A stretch of 64,000 bases of DNA, from NCBI GenBank assembly GCA_021776785.1, contig JAJFFF010000031.1:33311-97310 (forward strand). The letters run 5' to 3'. Shown in pieces: positions 44,210-55,049 of this stretch (within the stretch, counting starts at the first letter, position 1; each line of letters starts with the position of its first letter). The notes below the pieces were generated by a model. That model saw nothing but the letters and a program-made list of their open reading frames with translations. It was not told the DNA's origin and made no database searches. This DNA comes from Planctomycetota bacterium. GTDB lineage: Bacteria; Planctomycetota; PLA2. The position numbers were made by a program, and so were the translations under genes.

Positions 44210-45112
44210 TTATCCTTCCAAGTCCTGTCGCGACGCCGACAACACGGCCTGCGCACGCAGTTCGTCGTCCCGGCATCGACCCAGCCCCAGGAGGCGAGAC
44301 TGCCAGTACACCGCTGCGACGCCGCGGCGCGGTTGCTCCATACGGACCACGCGGCCCGCCACAAACATGCTTGCGTCTTCGCGCGACAACGTGACCGCGT
44401 CGAGTGCGGCGGCCTGCGCGAGAACGCGCGGCGCCACGCAATGGTCAGGTCCGGCGTCGCGGGGATCGACCCCGTCCGCGGCCTCAAACGGACCGATGCG
44501 CGTCCGCCGCAACGCGGTGAGGTGGGCGGGAACCCCGATCGCTTCGCCCCAGTCGCGTGCGAAACAACGGACGTAGTATCCGCGGCCGGTCGTGAGACGC
44601 ACGACGGCCGTGGGCCAAGTGGCGCTTTCGACTTCGATCTCGTGACACACGACCGAGCGCGGCTCCAGCGACACCTCGACACCGCGGCGCGCCAACGAAT
44701 ACGCGCGCTTCCCGTCCACTTTGAGGGCCGAGTACGCGGGCGGCACCTGCGAGACGGCCCCTTCAAACGCCGCGACCGCGTCGAGCCAACCGTCCGGCGG
44801 GCCGCCGCTCACATCGACCGCGTCACCGACCGGCGTGCCGGTCCCATCCAACGTGTCGGTACTCACGCCAAACTGCACCGTCGCACGGTAGGTCTTGGGC
44901 AAGCTCATCGCGAGATCGCTGAGGCGTGTGCCATCTCCGACCAGTGCCAGCAACACGCCCGTTGCAAACGGATCCAGCGTGCCCGCGTGCCCAACCTTGG
45001 TCTTCTTGCCCACGCGCTCTTTGAGTCCGCGCAGCGCGGCCGCGCTGGTCATGCCACCCGGCTTGTCGAGAACGACAGTTCCGTGCGAACGCGGCGGCGG
45101 TTGAGAGTGCAT
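44210..45112 (-). CDS. truB: tRNA pseudouridine(55) synthase TruB
   Basis: 300 residues from ATG 45112 (MHSQPPPRSHGTVVLDKPGGMTS). It isomerises U55 of the T-arm in tRNAs. Motif I VLDKPGGMTS, motif II with the catalytic Asp47 in GHAGTLDPFATGVL, the K-Y/T-Y-x-A motif KTYRATVQFGVSTDTLD, the S-Q-V-P-P-A-Y-S-A-L-K-V-D-G-K-R-A-Y block and the later RGYYVRCFARDWGE are all visible. The C-terminal part reads like a short PUA-type domain. Start codon lies 7 bp from the end of the TIGR01777 gene. Confidence 0.95.
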   Translation of the reverse strand: MHSQPPPRSHGTVVLDKPGGMTSAAALRGLKERVGKKTKVGHAGTLDPFATGVLLALVGDGTRLSDLAMSLPKTYRATVQFGVSTDTLDGTGTPVGDAVDVSGGPPDGWLDAVAAFEGAVSQVPPAYSALKVDGKRAYSLARRGVEVSLEPRSVVCHEIEVESATWPTAVVRLTTGRGYYVRCFARDWGEAIGVPAHLTALRRTRIGPFEAADGVDPRDAGPDHCVAPRVLAQAAALDAVTLSREDASMFVAGRVVRMEQPRRGVAAVYWQSRLLGLGRCRDDELRAQAVLSASRQDLEG

Positions 45113-45119
45113 GAGGACG

Positions 45120-46466
45120 TTACGCGATCGTCTTTCCGAGAATATGACGCAGGGCCCCTTCCAACGTGGGACAGCGGAAAGGATAGCCGCTTTCAACGAG
45201 CTTTTGCGGAACGACTCGCTGGCCGGCCAGCAGCAGCTCGTTGGCCATCTCTCCAAACGCGAGGCGCGCCGCGAACGCGGGCATCGGAAGGAAGGCGGGG
45301 CGGCGCAGGACGCGACCCAGGGTCTTGGCGTACTCGCGGTTGGAAACCGGCGCCGGCGCGACGGTGTTGATGGGTCCGTTCAAAGATTCCGTCGTCATCG
45401 CGTGGTGGATGGCGCCGATCACATCGTCTAAGGCGATCCAACTCATCTGCTGCTTGCCGCCCCCGATCGGACCGCCGCCTCCCATGCGAAACGGGAGCAA
45501 CATTTTTTGCAGCGCTCCGCCGCGTGGCGACAAGATGACGCCAAACCGCATGTGAACGACGCGAATCCCGGCGGCGCGGGCGGGCGCGGCGGCGTCTTCC
45601 CACGCGCGACACACGTCGGCCAAAAATCCTTCGCCGGGCGCGGCCGTTTCATCGACGGGCTCGTCGCCGCGGTCGCCGTAGTACCCAACGGCGGAGGCGC
45701 AGATCAACACGCGCGGCTTTTGGGGCCACGCGCTGATCGTCTCCGCCAATCGACGCGTACCCTCGACGCGACTCTTCAGAATGCGATCTTTTTTCTCGTC
45801 GTTCCACCGACCGTCAGCGATCGATTCACCGGCCAGGTGCACCACCGCGTCCGCGCTCATCGTGGCGAGCGCCGGATCCCAAATCGTCTCAGCACGGCGT
45901 TGCAACGCGGAGACGTCATGCCCCCCCGTCGTCAGGAACGGAAGGAGAGCGGAGCCCACCAGTCCGGAAGCGCCGGTGACCAACACGCGCTGGCGGGACA
46001 CGCCGTAGTGCGCGACAACGTCGGCGGCGGTCACCGCGTGCCGATACGCGAACATGGCTTCGAGCTTGCGGCGCGCCGTCCCGCTCCCGAAGAAGCGCCC
46101 GAGGCGGCCCATGGGCAACCGGTACGAGACTTCATCAAGCAAGCGCGACGCGCCGTCGCCCGTGGCTTCAAATCGGTGGCGGTGGACCCACTCGGCAAAC
46201 GGTCCGGACAACTGGACGTCGCGAAACTCGTGAGGCGGATCGTAGAGGTCGTGCTCGGCGAGCCAGCGCTTCCATACGAGCGGCGCCAAGCGCACCGCAA
46301 TCTCGGTGCGCGAACCGGGACGCAGGTGGCCACTCGTCGAAATCAGCTTGGTGTGCTCCCACGGCGGGACCAGACGCTCGAACGCACCCGGTCGTTCGTG
46401 CCACGCGAAGAGTTCGTCTTGCGGGGCGGCCACTTCGACAGAACGAACGTAACTTTGATTTTTCAT
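45120..46466 (-). CDS. SRPBCC domain fused to TIGR01777-family NAD-binding epimerase-like protein
   Basis: 448 residues with two parts. Residues 1-150 form an SRPBCC/START-like ligand-binding domain (SVEVAAPQDELFAWHERPGAFERLVPPWE; HRFEATGDGASRLLDEVSYRLPMG). From 160 an extended SDR follows: VLVTGASGLVGSALLPFL, VVHLAGESIADGRWNDEKKDRILKSRVEGTRRLAETI, CASAVGYYGDRGDEPVDE and WIALDDVIGAIHHAM, the hallmarks of TIGR01777 (YfcH/SulA-like) proteins. The fusion is a known architecture. The substrate is not known. ATG directly follows the stop of lhr (TAGATG). Confidence 0.9.
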   Translation of the reverse strand: MKNQSYVRSVEVAAPQDELFAWHERPGAFERLVPPWEHTKLISTSGHLRPGSRTEIAVRLAPLVWKRWLAEHDLYDPPHEFRDVQLSGPFAEWVHRHRFEATGDGASRLLDEVSYRLPMGRLGRFFGSGTARRKLEAMFAYRHAVTAADVVAHYGVSRQRVLVTGASGLVGSALLPFLTTGGHDVSALQRRAETIWDPALATMSADAVVHLAGESIADGRWNDEKKDRILKSRVEGTRRLAETISAWPQKPRVLICASAVGYYGDRGDEPVDETAAPGEGFLADVCRAWEDAAAPARAAGIRVVHMRFGVILSPRGGALQKMLLPFRMGGGGPIGGGKQQMSWIALDDVIGAIHHAMTTESLNGPINTVAPAPVSNREYAKTLGRVLRRPAFLPMPAFAARLAFGEMANELLLAGQRVVPQKLVESGYPFRCPTLEGALRHILGKTIA

Positions 46467-49400
46467 CTATAGAGTCGGCACTGTACCCGCGTCATCGTCG
46501 CTGTCGAATCGGCGCTCGTAGACAAGCTCGGCGCGATCGCGCTGAAATCCCGCATCGCGAAAGAGGTTTTCCAAGGCGTGGCCCACCGCGGGCTCTCCAT
46601 TGAGAACTTGGACATAGCGCGTTTCGCGGACGCTGGAACGAAGCCACGCGCGAATGTGCTCCACCGTGACCTCTTTGTGCGCATCGATCTCCCGCCCCTT
46701 GCGCCGCGCCACGAGGACCAGCGACGATCCTTCGTACACCAGGTGCGTGGTCGCGAGACGGGGCGGTAGATCGAGGGGCAAACCGAGCCCGCAAAGCGAC
46801 GCCGGATCGCTCGCCGCAAACGCAACAACGCGCGACGACGGGGCGGCCGACCACCAAGAAATCCAGCGCGGATCGAGAAACTGCAGGCCGTCAATGTCGT
46901 CAAAGAACTGCCCCGCCAACACTTCGCCGCTGAGCTCCATCAAGCGCAACGCGGTGAGCAGGCGGCCCCATCGCGACGGCGACAGTTCGTGGCCTAGGAG
47001 CGCGCGAAACAACACGCCGTAGCGCGCAAGCAACTGCCGCACGCGGCGCTTGTCCTGCTCCAGGGCGTCGAGTCGATCCAGCGCGTCGTCGCCGCGCGGC
47101 AACACACGCCAGTTTCCGCTCAGCGGCCGCGACGATCGCCACGCACGCCATCCGGACCGCTTCCCTGCCGCGCCCGCAGCACGATAGCGAGCCGCCGCCC
47201 CCTGTCGCAGCGCCGCAAACGTGTCGTTGTGAACCGCGCCGCGCCACGCACCCTCCCAGAGCTTTTGTGTGAGGGCGTCACCTTGGAGTCCCGTGCGCTG
47301 CTGAATTTCAAAGAAGTCGAAGCGTCCCGGAGAGGGCACCGGGCTCTCACGATCCTCGGGTCGCAGCGGCTCGGCGAACAGGTCGATCTCGTCGTGAAAC
47401 GCGAACGCGACTTTTTGTTTGCCCGCGCCGAACCAAACGAGATCGCCCTGCGCAAACAAAGCGTCGAGATCTTGGGGCTGATAGTTCGCGACACGCGCGG
47501 GGAGCACGGTCTGTTCCCAGAGCTCGACCGACAACGGATAACCAAACAGCGTTTCGAGCGGCGCGCGCAGATCGTCGGCGGCGCGCCCGACGCCTTGGAC
47601 CTGTGCGAGAAACGGCGCGAGTGTCGCCAACGGCTTCGGCCGCACCGTCGCACGGCGCGAGTTGCGTTGCATCCGCAACAACCGCTCAAGGTTTTCGGCG
47701 TCGCAGTACTCTGTGTCTTCCGCCCCGCGGCGGAGCGGCCCGGCGATGACGCACTCCTCGCGGACAAGCTCCTCCAGCGCCAACGCGACGCGCGCGCGGG
47801 CCAGGTTGAACCGATCCGCCAAAAATGCGGGCGTGACAGGGCCGAAGCCTTCCATCGCTTGACGCACGACATCGACGAGTGCGTGGTCGTCGGTCGCCGC
47901 GCGTTCCAGCCGCGCCTTCACACCGCGCGTGGTGAACCCGTCAAGATGGGCAAGGAGCCCCGGCGTGTCGGGAGGAGCGGCGATCAACAAACGCTCGTCC
48001 GCGTGATCGACAAACTCGGCGGCGTCACGCGGCTCGTAACCCGGCGCGGTGCGTTGGAGTTTTACGGCAAACGAAGCGCACAGCTCCGGATCGAGTTGCG
48101 GGCGCAGCGCCGTGTCGCGCAACACGTCCTGCATCACGTCCGCGCTCATCCGCGCCGCGCCCGCGACCGGACGTTCGATCTGGTCGTACATGTACCGATC
48201 CGTCATGCGCCACGCGAGGTTGCCCGCTAGCGGCGAGGGCGACGGCGACGTCACACACGTCACCGTGATGCGGCCGTCCGCCACTTCATCAAGCCGCTCA
48301 CGCAACCCGACCAAATCGAACTCATCTTCGAGACACGTGCGCCACGTCTCGGCAAGGATCGGAAAGTCCTGGTACGGCGCCACGGCGGTCATCAGTTTTT
48401 GCGCGCGAATGCGTGTGAGCCAAAGCGGCACGCGCTTGCCGGGCATGCCGCGCGGGAGCAGTAACGCCCGCCCTGCGCACTCGCGAAAGCGCGTCCCAAA
48501 AAAGCCACTGGCGCCGAGATCGCGCTGCAGCAGCGTGGCGATGGAGACGCCGTCCAACAGGGAGAACAACGAACTTTCGTCGATCGCTCCCGGTAGCGAC
48601 AACACCACGCCGTCGTCGTTAGAAAACGCCTCGACCGCCGACCCGGTCATGTCTTCGAGAAGCGCGCTCCATGCCAACGAAAGCGGGTTGAGCATGCGAC
48701 CGCCCCAGCGCGCATGCACGTAGATCTGTGTGAGTTCGCCCTCACGGCCCGCGCCCTCGACGCGTTCGATCAGGACGTGCCAGCGGTGCGGGAGCGGGGC
48801 GCGCGACCGTCGCTTTTGATCGTCCAGCAAGGACAGCACCGACTGCGCGGCCTCCTGTTCCAACGCAAACTGCGTGCGCAGGAGCGGCTCCAACTCCGCA
48901 CGCGGCGTCGTCTCCGCCGTCTGGAGAAAATCCGCGATCGCCGCGCACAGCGGCCAATCCCGCGGCTGCACTTCGGCTTTCCAAAACGGCGCGGCGGCGC
49001 GTCCTTCGCCGCCCGGCACAACAAAAACGTCGTTGCGGTCGATGCGATGCACGCGCCAAACCTGCGTGCCGATCACGAACTGATGGCCGGGGCGGCGCTC
49101 CCAGACAAACTCCTCGTCAAGCTCGCCCAGCCGCGTATTCGACCCCTCCACGCGCAACGTGAAGTAGCCGCGATCGGGAATCACCCCACCGGATCGATAG
49201 AGCGTCTGCAACACGCCTCCCGCGGCCCGCAGGCGGCCGGTTTCGGGGTCCAGACGGAGGCGCGGTTGCAGCTCGCGCAAGCGCGTGTCGGCATAACGCC
49301 CACGTAGCATCGCGATCACGCGGTCAAAGACGACGCGCTGCAGTTCCTGATACGGCGCCGCCCGCGTCACAATCGCGAACACGTCGTCCGGCGTGCGCTC

Positions 49401-50621
49401 TTCGACCGCGCAAAGCGACAACACGCATTGCGCCAAGACATCGAGCGGGGCGCGCACCGGACGGACGGGCTCCACACGTTGCGCGACGACGAGAGGCGCA
49501 AGGACCGTCGCTTCCAGCAGGTCGGTCGGATAGAGCGGGACGATGCGGCCGCGACTCACTTCACCGACGCCGTGACCCGCGCGCCCGATGCGCTGCACCG
49601 CCGCGTTCAGCGTGCGCGGCGTCTGCACCAACACCACCTCGTCCAAGTACCCAACATCAATCCCGAGCTCAAGCGAGCTGGTCGCGACCAACGCCTTTAG
49701 CGTGCCCTTGCGCAATCGCTCCTCGACGAGCGCGCGGATCTCGCGCGAAAGCGAGCCATGATGGGAGTACGCGATCGGCTCGGGGGCGCCCTCGTTGATC
49801 CACGCCGCCAACTGCTCGGACGAAGCGCGGTTGTTCACAAAAAACAGCGTGGAGCGATTGTGTTCCAAACGCTCTTTGCAGTGGTCGACGATCGACGGCC
49901 AGATCGAATCGGCGGCAGGCGCACGCGCGGTCCAGTCGATGCGGCACTGCACTTCTTTTGTTGTCGTCGCGCGCTCCGTCGCAACGCGCCGCCCGCGCCC
50001 GCCGACGAACGCCGCCACCTCCGCCAGCGGCTCGACCGTGGCCGACAACGCGATCCGTTGCACCTCGCCACTCAGACTGACCAGGTGCTCCAACCCGGCC
50101 ATGAGATACGAACCCCGTTTCGTCCCCGCGACCGCATGGATCTCGTCCAAGATCACCGTCCGGACGGTGCGCAGGTTCTCCCGCGCCCGGGGCGACGTAA
50201 GAATCAGGTGCAGGCTCTCCGGCGTCGTCACCAAAATCTCCGGTGGCGACGTTGCAAAGCGGCGCCGCTCGCTCGTCGGCGTGTCGCCGCTGCGGACATG
50301 CACATGAACGGGCCGCGCGCGATCCCCAAGCGCTGTGGTCAGCTCCCGCAGCGGCGTCAAGAGGTTGCGCCCAATGTCGTTGTTGAGCGCTTTGAGCGGT
50401 GAAACGTAAAGCACGCGCACCGCACCGCCCTCCCACGCTCCCGTCACCAGCCGATCAAGCGCCCACAAAAACGCGGCGAGCGTCTTGCCGCTTCCCGTCG
50501 GCGCCGTCGCCAAGAGATGCTCCCCCGCGGCGATCCGTGGCCACGCCCGCGCCTGGACATCGGTCGGCGCGCCAAATCGCTCGGCAAACCATGCGCGCGT
50601 CAGAGGATCGAATGCGTCCAT
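46467..50621 (-). CDS. lhr: Large DEAD/DEAH helicase Lhr
   Basis: 1384 residues from ATG 50621 (MDAFDPLTRAWFAERFGAPTDVQARAWPRIA), the standard Lhr start; the frame to 51092 overlaps the divergent gene and adds a Ser/Arg/Ala-rich tract. SF2 helicase: Q-like motif, Walker A TAPTGSGKT near residue 38, DEIH near 158, SATVEPLAEV near 200 and motif VI RIGRAGHGVGEV near 350. Then winged-helix and Lhr-core domain, and the ~600-residue C-terminal Lhr_CTD region, which in other bacteria includes uracil-glycosylase-like activity. Lhr unwinds RNA-DNA hybrids and acts in mutagen resistance. Length slightly below the actinobacterial ~1500. Confidence 0.93.
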   Translation of the reverse strand: MDAFDPLTRAWFAERFGAPTDVQARAWPRIAAGEHLLATAPTGSGKTLAAFLWALDRLVTGAWEGGAVRVLYVSPLKALNNDIGRNLLTPLRELTTALGDRARPVHVHVRSGDTPTSERRRFATSPPEILVTTPESLHLILTSPRARENLRTVRTVILDEIHAVAGTKRGSYLMAGLEHLVSLSGEVQRIALSATVEPLAEVAAFVGGRGRRVATERATTTKEVQCRIDWTARAPAADSIWPSIVDHCKERLEHNRSTLFFVNNRASSEQLAAWINEGAPEPIAYSHHGSLSREIRALVEERLRKGTLKALVATSSLELGIDVGYLDEVVLVQTPRTLNAAVQRIGRAGHGVGEVSRGRIVPLYPTDLLEATVLAPLVVAQRVEPVRPVRAPLDVLAQCVLSLCAVEERTPDDVFAIVTRAAPYQELQRVVFDRVIAMLRGRYADTRLRELQPRLRLDPETGRLRAAGGVLQTLYRSGGVIPDRGYFTLRVEGSNTRLGELDEEFVWERRPGHQFVIGTQVWRVHRIDRNDVFVVPGGEGRAAAPFWKAEVQPRDWPLCAAIADFLQTAETTPRAELEPLLRTQFALEQEAAQSVLSLLDDQKRRSRAPLPHRWHVLIERVEGAGREGELTQIYVHARWGGRMLNPLSLAWSALLEDMTGSAVEAFSNDDGVVLSLPGAIDESSLFSLLDGVSIATLLQRDLGASGFFGTRFRECAGRALLLPRGMPGKRVPLWLTRIRAQKLMTAVAPYQDFPILAETWRTCLEDEFDLVGLRERLDEVADGRITVTCVTSPSPSPLAGNLAWRMTDRYMYDQIERPVAGAARMSADVMQDVLRDTALRPQLDPELCASFAVKLQRTAPGYEPRDAAEFVDHADERLLIAAPPDTPGLLAHLDGFTTRGVKARLERAATDDHALVDVVRQAMEGFGPVTPAFLADRFNLARARVALALEELVREECVIAGPLRRGAEDTEYCDAENLERLLRMQRNSRRATVRPKPLATLAPFLAQVQGVGRAADDLRAPLETLFGYPLSVELWEQTVLPARVANYQPQDLDALFAQGDLVWFGAGKQKVAFAFHDEIDLFAEPLRPEDRESPVPSPGRFDFFEIQQRTGLQGDALTQKLWEGAWRGAVHNDTFAALRQGAAARYRAAGAAGKRSGWRAWRSSRPLSGNWRVLPRGDDALDRLDALEQDKRRVRQLLARYGVLFRALLGHELSPSRWGRLLTALRLMELSGEVLAGQFFDDIDGLQFLDPRWISWWSAAPSSRVVAFAASDPASLCGLGLPLDLPPRLATTHLVYEGSSLVLVARRKGREIDAHKEVTVEHIRAWLRSSVRETRYVQVLNGEPAVGHALENLFRDAGFQRDRAELVYERRFDSDDDAGTVPTL

Positions 50622-50646
50622 GGCTTCGCATCCTATGATGAGAGCC

Positions 50647-52629
50647 ATGACACGGTGTGCAATCGTTGGATTCGTTTTGGTGATCGGGGCCGGCTGTGGC
50701 GGCGACGCCTCCGAATCGACCACGGGCGCCGACGCGGACCAAGAGCGGCTCAAAAAACAACACGCCCTCGCCAAGCAAGCGCGGGCGGACTTCACGGCGC
50801 TAAGCGTCGATCCTGACGCGGCGGCCAACCTCGCTTGGACCAAAGCGACGGAGCTCGCGGTCGAAGGCGAGACCGCCGCTGCCGCCGTGGCGTATGAGAT
50901 GGCGGCCGACCTGTACCGGGCGGGGGCGAAACGCGTGCGCAGCAACCAAGCGACCGCCGCGGATAACGCGCGCGTGGAGGCGCTGTCGGTCGATCTCGCC
51001 ATGCTCAAGATGAAAGGCGAGGATCTGGTTGCGCGCGCAAGCAAGATTCGTACGGAGACGGCAGGTGACACCGATGCCGCGCGCAAGCGCATGCTCGCGA
51101 TCGCCGCGGGATTAGACGAGATGGTTGCGACCGCGGAGTTCCGGCGTTGGCAGTCGACGTTGAGCGTATTGGAGACTCAAATCCGCTCCCGCCAATTCGA
51201 TGCGGCGCGCGCGGGTCTCACGAAAGCACAGGAAGCGCACGAGACGTTTGCGGACGAAGTGAATGCGTTGGGGCCGCGCTTCGACGCGACGCTCGCGTTT
51301 ACAGGCGCCAAACAAAAGCTCCAGGACGCGGCCGGGTGGTACCGCCGCGCGGGGTTGGACAGCACAGCTGCGCTCGGCCCGGTGCAGGCGAAGATGCAAC
51401 GTGCGCACGAACTTCGCAGCGCCCGCAATTACGGCGAAGCCATTCCGATTTACAAACAGGTCGCGGAGGAGGCGGCCGCGGCGCGACGCAACGGGGATAC
51501 GCTTCTCGGTCATAAAAAGGCCGCGATGCGTGTGCGCGCAAGTGCTGCCGCGTCAGCCGAGACATGGAACCTTGTCCAGCGGACTCTCGACGCGGTCACG
51601 CGGGACGAAGCGAGCGCCGGTCTCGCGGCCCTGGCGCGCGGCGATGCACTCTTGAAAGAGCACAAGTACAAACCGGCCAATGATGCGTTCGCCGACGCCG
51701 CCCTGAGGCTGGACGAAGTTGTGCGCAAGCATTCGGGACGCGCCCCGCTCGGCTGGCGCATCCTCGATCCCGCCAAGGGATGGAACGGTTACTGTCGCGC
51801 CGTCGCGGACCCGCAATCAGGAATCCGCTTCCTCCTCGTCGAGCCCGGCACGTTCGACATGGGTGTCTTGTCGGGCACGCCCGCCAAGGGCGAGTTCGTA
51901 AAGCACAAGGTCACGCTCACACGCGGGTACTACCTTGCCCAATACGAGACAACGACGGGCCAGTGGTTTCGCTTCGTCGGCGCGACCGGCCACGTCTCGC
52001 GCGCCGAGGAGCGCGGCCGGAGTCAAACGTGGGAGAAAGCATCGCTGCGCGTCGAAGCGATGCGGGATGCGTGCTGGATGGAGCCGTACCCCGGCTGGGA
52101 ATTGGTCGCGCAGGCCACGTGGCCGGTGACCGCCTTGGACGCGCGCGACGTGGATCGATTCTGCCGCCACTACGGCTACCGGCTCCCGACCGAAGCCGAG
52201 TTTGAGTATGCGGCGCGGGCGGGCCAAAAGACTCGCTATGCGTGGGGCAACAACCCGAAAGACGGCCGCGGCCAGGGTAACTTCTTCGACCGGACAGCCG
52301 ATAACTCCTTGCGGAGCTATGTCAAAGACTCGTTCTTCTTTCGCGACGAGCACCGGTTCGTCGCGCCGGTGGGCAGCTTTCCGGCCAATGCTTGGGGCTT
52401 TTTCGACCTCGACAGCAACGTCCGCGAACGCGTCGCCGATCGATTCGGCGCTAAAACGAGTGCGAAAGCGCGGACCGACCCCCTCCACACCCAAGGCCAA
52501 GACGGCGTGTGGCGCGGTGGCAGCTACATGGCCGGCGCGACAACCGCGCGGATCGCGGCGCGTGGACCGCTCGCCGACAAAGCTCTCGAAACGTGGACCG
52601 GATTCCGAGTCGTCAGAGTGATCGAATGA
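50647..52629 (+). CDS. Lipoprotein with coiled-coil region and C-terminal FGE-like (SUMF1) domain
   Basis: 660 residues from ATG 50647 (MTRCAIVGFVLVIGAGC, lipobox). Residues about 25-400 are helical and Ala/Glu-rich, containing repeated A-x-x-x-Y/F motifs like TPR or coiled coil (AWTKATELAVEGETAAAAVAYEMAADLYR). From about 405 an FGE-sulfatase/SUMF1 domain follows: FLLVEPGTFDMGV, YYLAQYETTTGQWFRFVG, WPVTALDARDVDRFCRHYGYRLPTEAEFEYAARAG, WGFFDLDSNVRERVADRF, VWRGGSYMAG and FRVVRVIE. The usual G-N-V-W-E-W and the two active-site Cys of true formylglycine enzymes are absent, so it is likely a carbohydrate- or protein-binding module, not a sulfatase activator. Overlaps the next lipoprotein gene by 4 bp. 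Confidence 0.85.
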   Translation: MTRCAIVGFVLVIGAGCGGDASESTTGADADQERLKKQHALAKQARADFTALSVDPDAAANLAWTKATELAVEGETAAAAVAYEMAADLYRAGAKRVRSNQATAADNARVEALSVDLAMLKMKGEDLVARASKIRTETAGDTDAARKRMLAIAAGLDEMVATAEFRRWQSTLSVLETQIRSRQFDAARAGLTKAQEAHETFADEVNALGPRFDATLAFTGAKQKLQDAAGWYRRAGLDSTAALGPVQAKMQRAHELRSARNYGEAIPIYKQVAEEAAAARRNGDTLLGHKKAAMRVRASAAASAETWNLVQRTLDAVTRDEASAGLAALARGDALLKEHKYKPANDAFADAALRLDEVVRKHSGRAPLGWRILDPAKGWNGYCRAVADPQSGIRFLLVEPGTFDMGVLSGTPAKGEFVKHKVTLTRGYYLAQYETTTGQWFRFVGATGHVSRAEERGRSQTWEKASLRVEAMRDACWMEPYPGWELVAQATWPVTALDARDVDRFCRHYGYRLPTEAEFEYAARAGQKTRYAWGNNPKDGRGQGNFFDRTADNSLRSYVKDSFFFRDEHRFVAPVGSFPANAWGFFDLDSNVRERVADRFGAKTSAKARTDPLHTQGQDGVWRGGSYMAGATTARIAARGPLADKALETWTGFRVVRVIE

Positions 52630-53279
52630 CACAGGCGTTCGTTCTTTTGGTGCTGCTCTCCTTCGCGTCGTGCTCTGGTTGCAAGGATCGCGATCAGCAA
52701 CTACCGACGCCCCCGCCACGGCAGACCGAGGGCGCGTATGCAACCGCCGTGTCGGAGAAGGCGCGCGCGCTCGCGTATCAGGTGCGCGCCGAAACCGCGG
52801 AGCTCGAGATCGAACACGCGCCGCGTTGGATCGCCATTGGCGACGATCTCTTTCGCCGCAATCTATACGTACAAGCCGCGAATGAATACTGCCGCGCCGC
52901 GGACGCGTATCGTCGAGTCTATGAGCGTTGGGAGCGCACATCATCGAGCGATGAGTATTTTCGCGCGATTGCCGATTGGGCCGACGCGCGCGCTCTCCGC
53001 AAGCAACTGACGGTCACCCACATCATGATGGACCAAGCCGCTTCGGGAAAAAAGCCGAACTCCGTCGTTGCACGCACGCTCAAACGCCTTCGCTCCGAAG
53101 TGATGGAATCCCCAGCGCTGGCCGCCATGGACAAAAAACTCGAAGCGGCGGCTCTAGCCACGCGGGAGCGTCGGTTCGACGACGCGCGACCGATTCTCAA
53201 AAAAATTCGTCGCGAACTCAAAGCCCTCCACAAACAGGTGCAGACAATCGAAGCCGAAGAGCGCGACCGCAAAGAGTGA
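52626..53279 (+). CDS. Coiled-coil lipoprotein of unknown function
   Basis: 217 residues from ATG 52626, overlapping the FGE-like gene stop (ATGA). Signal peptide MTQAFVLLVLLSFASC with lipobox (Cys16). The mature part is helical (AVSEKARALAYQVRAETAELEIEHAPRWIAIGDDLFRRNLYVQAANEYCRAADAYRRV, similar in style to the TPR-like start of the upstream protein) and ends in a Lys/Glu-rich coiled coil. The two proteins are probably partners in the envelope, possibly derived from a common helical domain. No family name. Confidence 0.7.
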   Translation: MTQAFVLLVLLSFASCSGCKDRDQQLPTPPPRQTEGAYATAVSEKARALAYQVRAETAELEIEHAPRWIAIGDDLFRRNLYVQAANEYCRAADAYRRVYERWERTSSSDEYFRAIADWADARALRKQLTVTHIMMDQAASGKKPNSVVARTLKRLRSEVMESPALAAMDKKLEAAALATRERRFDDARPILKKIRRELKALHKQVQTIEAEERDRKE

Positions 53280-53322
53280 GATTCCACGCTCCGGTCGCGT
53301 AAAGTGGGCGCCGGAGATTTAG

Positions 53323-55029
<1,707 letters not shown>

Positions 55030-55049
55030 GCTCCGCGCTTGGGCAGATC

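Noticed and set aside
53280..53322. TPP riboswitch before thiC
   Set aside because: Only 43 bp of gap and no thi-box-like sequence seen; thiC may be regulated otherwise or from upstream.
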